The notes beneath the pieces are model-generated. The model had not been told where the DNA came from and searched no databases. It worked only from the letters and a program-made list of their open reading frames with translations. Source: CAZECE01 sp964510525 (GTDB taxonomy: Bacteria; Pseudomonadota; Gammaproteobacteria; Pseudomonadales; JANQJO01). From it: a stretch of 6,490 bases of DNA. Within the stretch, counting starts at the first letter, position 1, and the number at the start of each line of letters is the position of its first letter. Of this stretch, positions 6,257-6,490 are shown in pieces. The stretch is from positions 1-6,490 of the forward strand of contig CAZECE010000134.1 of the NCBI GenBank assembly GCA_964510525.1, given 5' to 3'. A program made the translations under genes and the position numbers.

Positions 6257-6490
6257 TTATTCTGGGTTTCGATACCAATAGCTGTTTTGCCATTTCATAT
6301 TGACCACCCCTTTCCCAGAACTTGCAAACGGCTTCTCCAGCCCCACCACAACCTGACTTTTCCCATTCAGTAAGACCACACTCGGTTGTGGCGGAATGGA
6401 TGCCGTGTTCAATCGGATTCTTCTATCATCGTTATCAATATCGCCGTCTTGATCAAGATCCTCAACAGCGCTACCCGTTTGTACATTTAA
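6257..6490 (-). CDS. pilY1: PilY1-type pilus tip adhesin, C-terminal end only
   Basis: An open minus-strand frame enters from the window edge and ends at the TAA at 6257-6259, giving the last 77 residues. It holds a perfect EF-hand-like loop DLDQDGDIDNDD (6425-6460), then DRRIRLNTASIPPQPSVVLL, a VVVGLEKPF segment and an SYWYRNPE end. This is the arrangement found at the extreme C-terminus of many gammaproteobacterial PilY1 proteins, after the beta-propeller domain. PilY1 is a large secreted, calcium-dependent pilus tip protein that links minor pilins to surface adhesion and retraction control. The assignment rests on a short tail plus the adjacent pilW and pilX, so another calcium-binding surface protein is possible. 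Its stop precedes pilW by 29 nt, which indicates one operon. Confidence 0.75.
   Translation of the reverse strand, partial: LNVQTGSAVEDLDQDGDIDNDDRRIRLNTASIPPQPSVVLLNGKSQVVVGLEKPFASSGKGVVNMKWQNSYWYRNPE
6425..6460 (-). other. EF-hand-like calcium-binding loop coding segment in PilY1 tail
   Basis: The 12 residues DLDQDGDIDNDD place Asp at loop positions 1, 3, 5, 9 and 12, with Gly at 6 and Ile at 8, matching the canonical EF-hand loop. In PilY1 of Pseudomonas aeruginosa, calcium binding is known to govern pilus extension and retraction. Whether this particular loop plays the same part is inference. Confidence 0.7.

Noticed and set aside
5635..6303. Plus-strand ORFs of 90 and 95 residues across the pilW region
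   Set aside because: Both are antisense to pilW, which has a full set of pilin features; no ribosome site or family match supports them.

Overview
The window looks like the chromosome of a free-living, probably marine, gammaproteobacterium. ETF beta and ETF-ubiquinone oxidoreductase resemble the divergent etf locus of Pseudomonas and Oceanospirillales-type bacteria. Type IV pilus minor pilins and a REP-like palindrome are also present. Genus cannot be fixed from this sequence.

Layout. (1) 1-484, minus strand: 5' two-thirds of etfB. (2) 648-1418, plus strand: an AT-richer DUF3800 gene with a TTG start, sitting between the two divergent halves of the etf locus like an inserted accessory gene. 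(3) 1419-1641: an intergenic block with a good promoter for the next gene and, on the other strand, a separate promoter-like element followed about 65 nt later by a strong intrinsic terminator. No protein gene explains this, so it is proposed as a small RNA gene. (4) 1642-3345, plus: full-length ETF-ubiquinone oxidoreductase. (5) 3346-3559: convergent intergenic region with two inverted copies of a 29-nt palindromic repeat that differ only by compensatory base-pair changes. (6) 3560-4450, minus: a zinc carboxypeptidase-like succinylglutamate desuccinylase/aspartoacylase family protein. (7) 4519-6490, minus: pilus genes in the transcriptional order pilY1 (3' end only), pilW, pilX.

How they work together. 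EtfB (with EtfA, outside the window) collects electrons from acyl-CoA dehydrogenases and related enzymes, and ETF-QO passes them to ubiquinone. PilW, PilX and PilY1 form the minor pilin/adhesin complex that primes and tips type IV pili. The DUF3800 protein and the M14-type hydrolase have no obvious partner here. The most interesting unexplained items are the candidate minus-strand small RNA, the DUF3800 insertion with its non-ATG start, the covarying repeat pair, the pilY1-first pilus gene order, and mini-ORFs that overlap the start codons of the three minus-strand genes.
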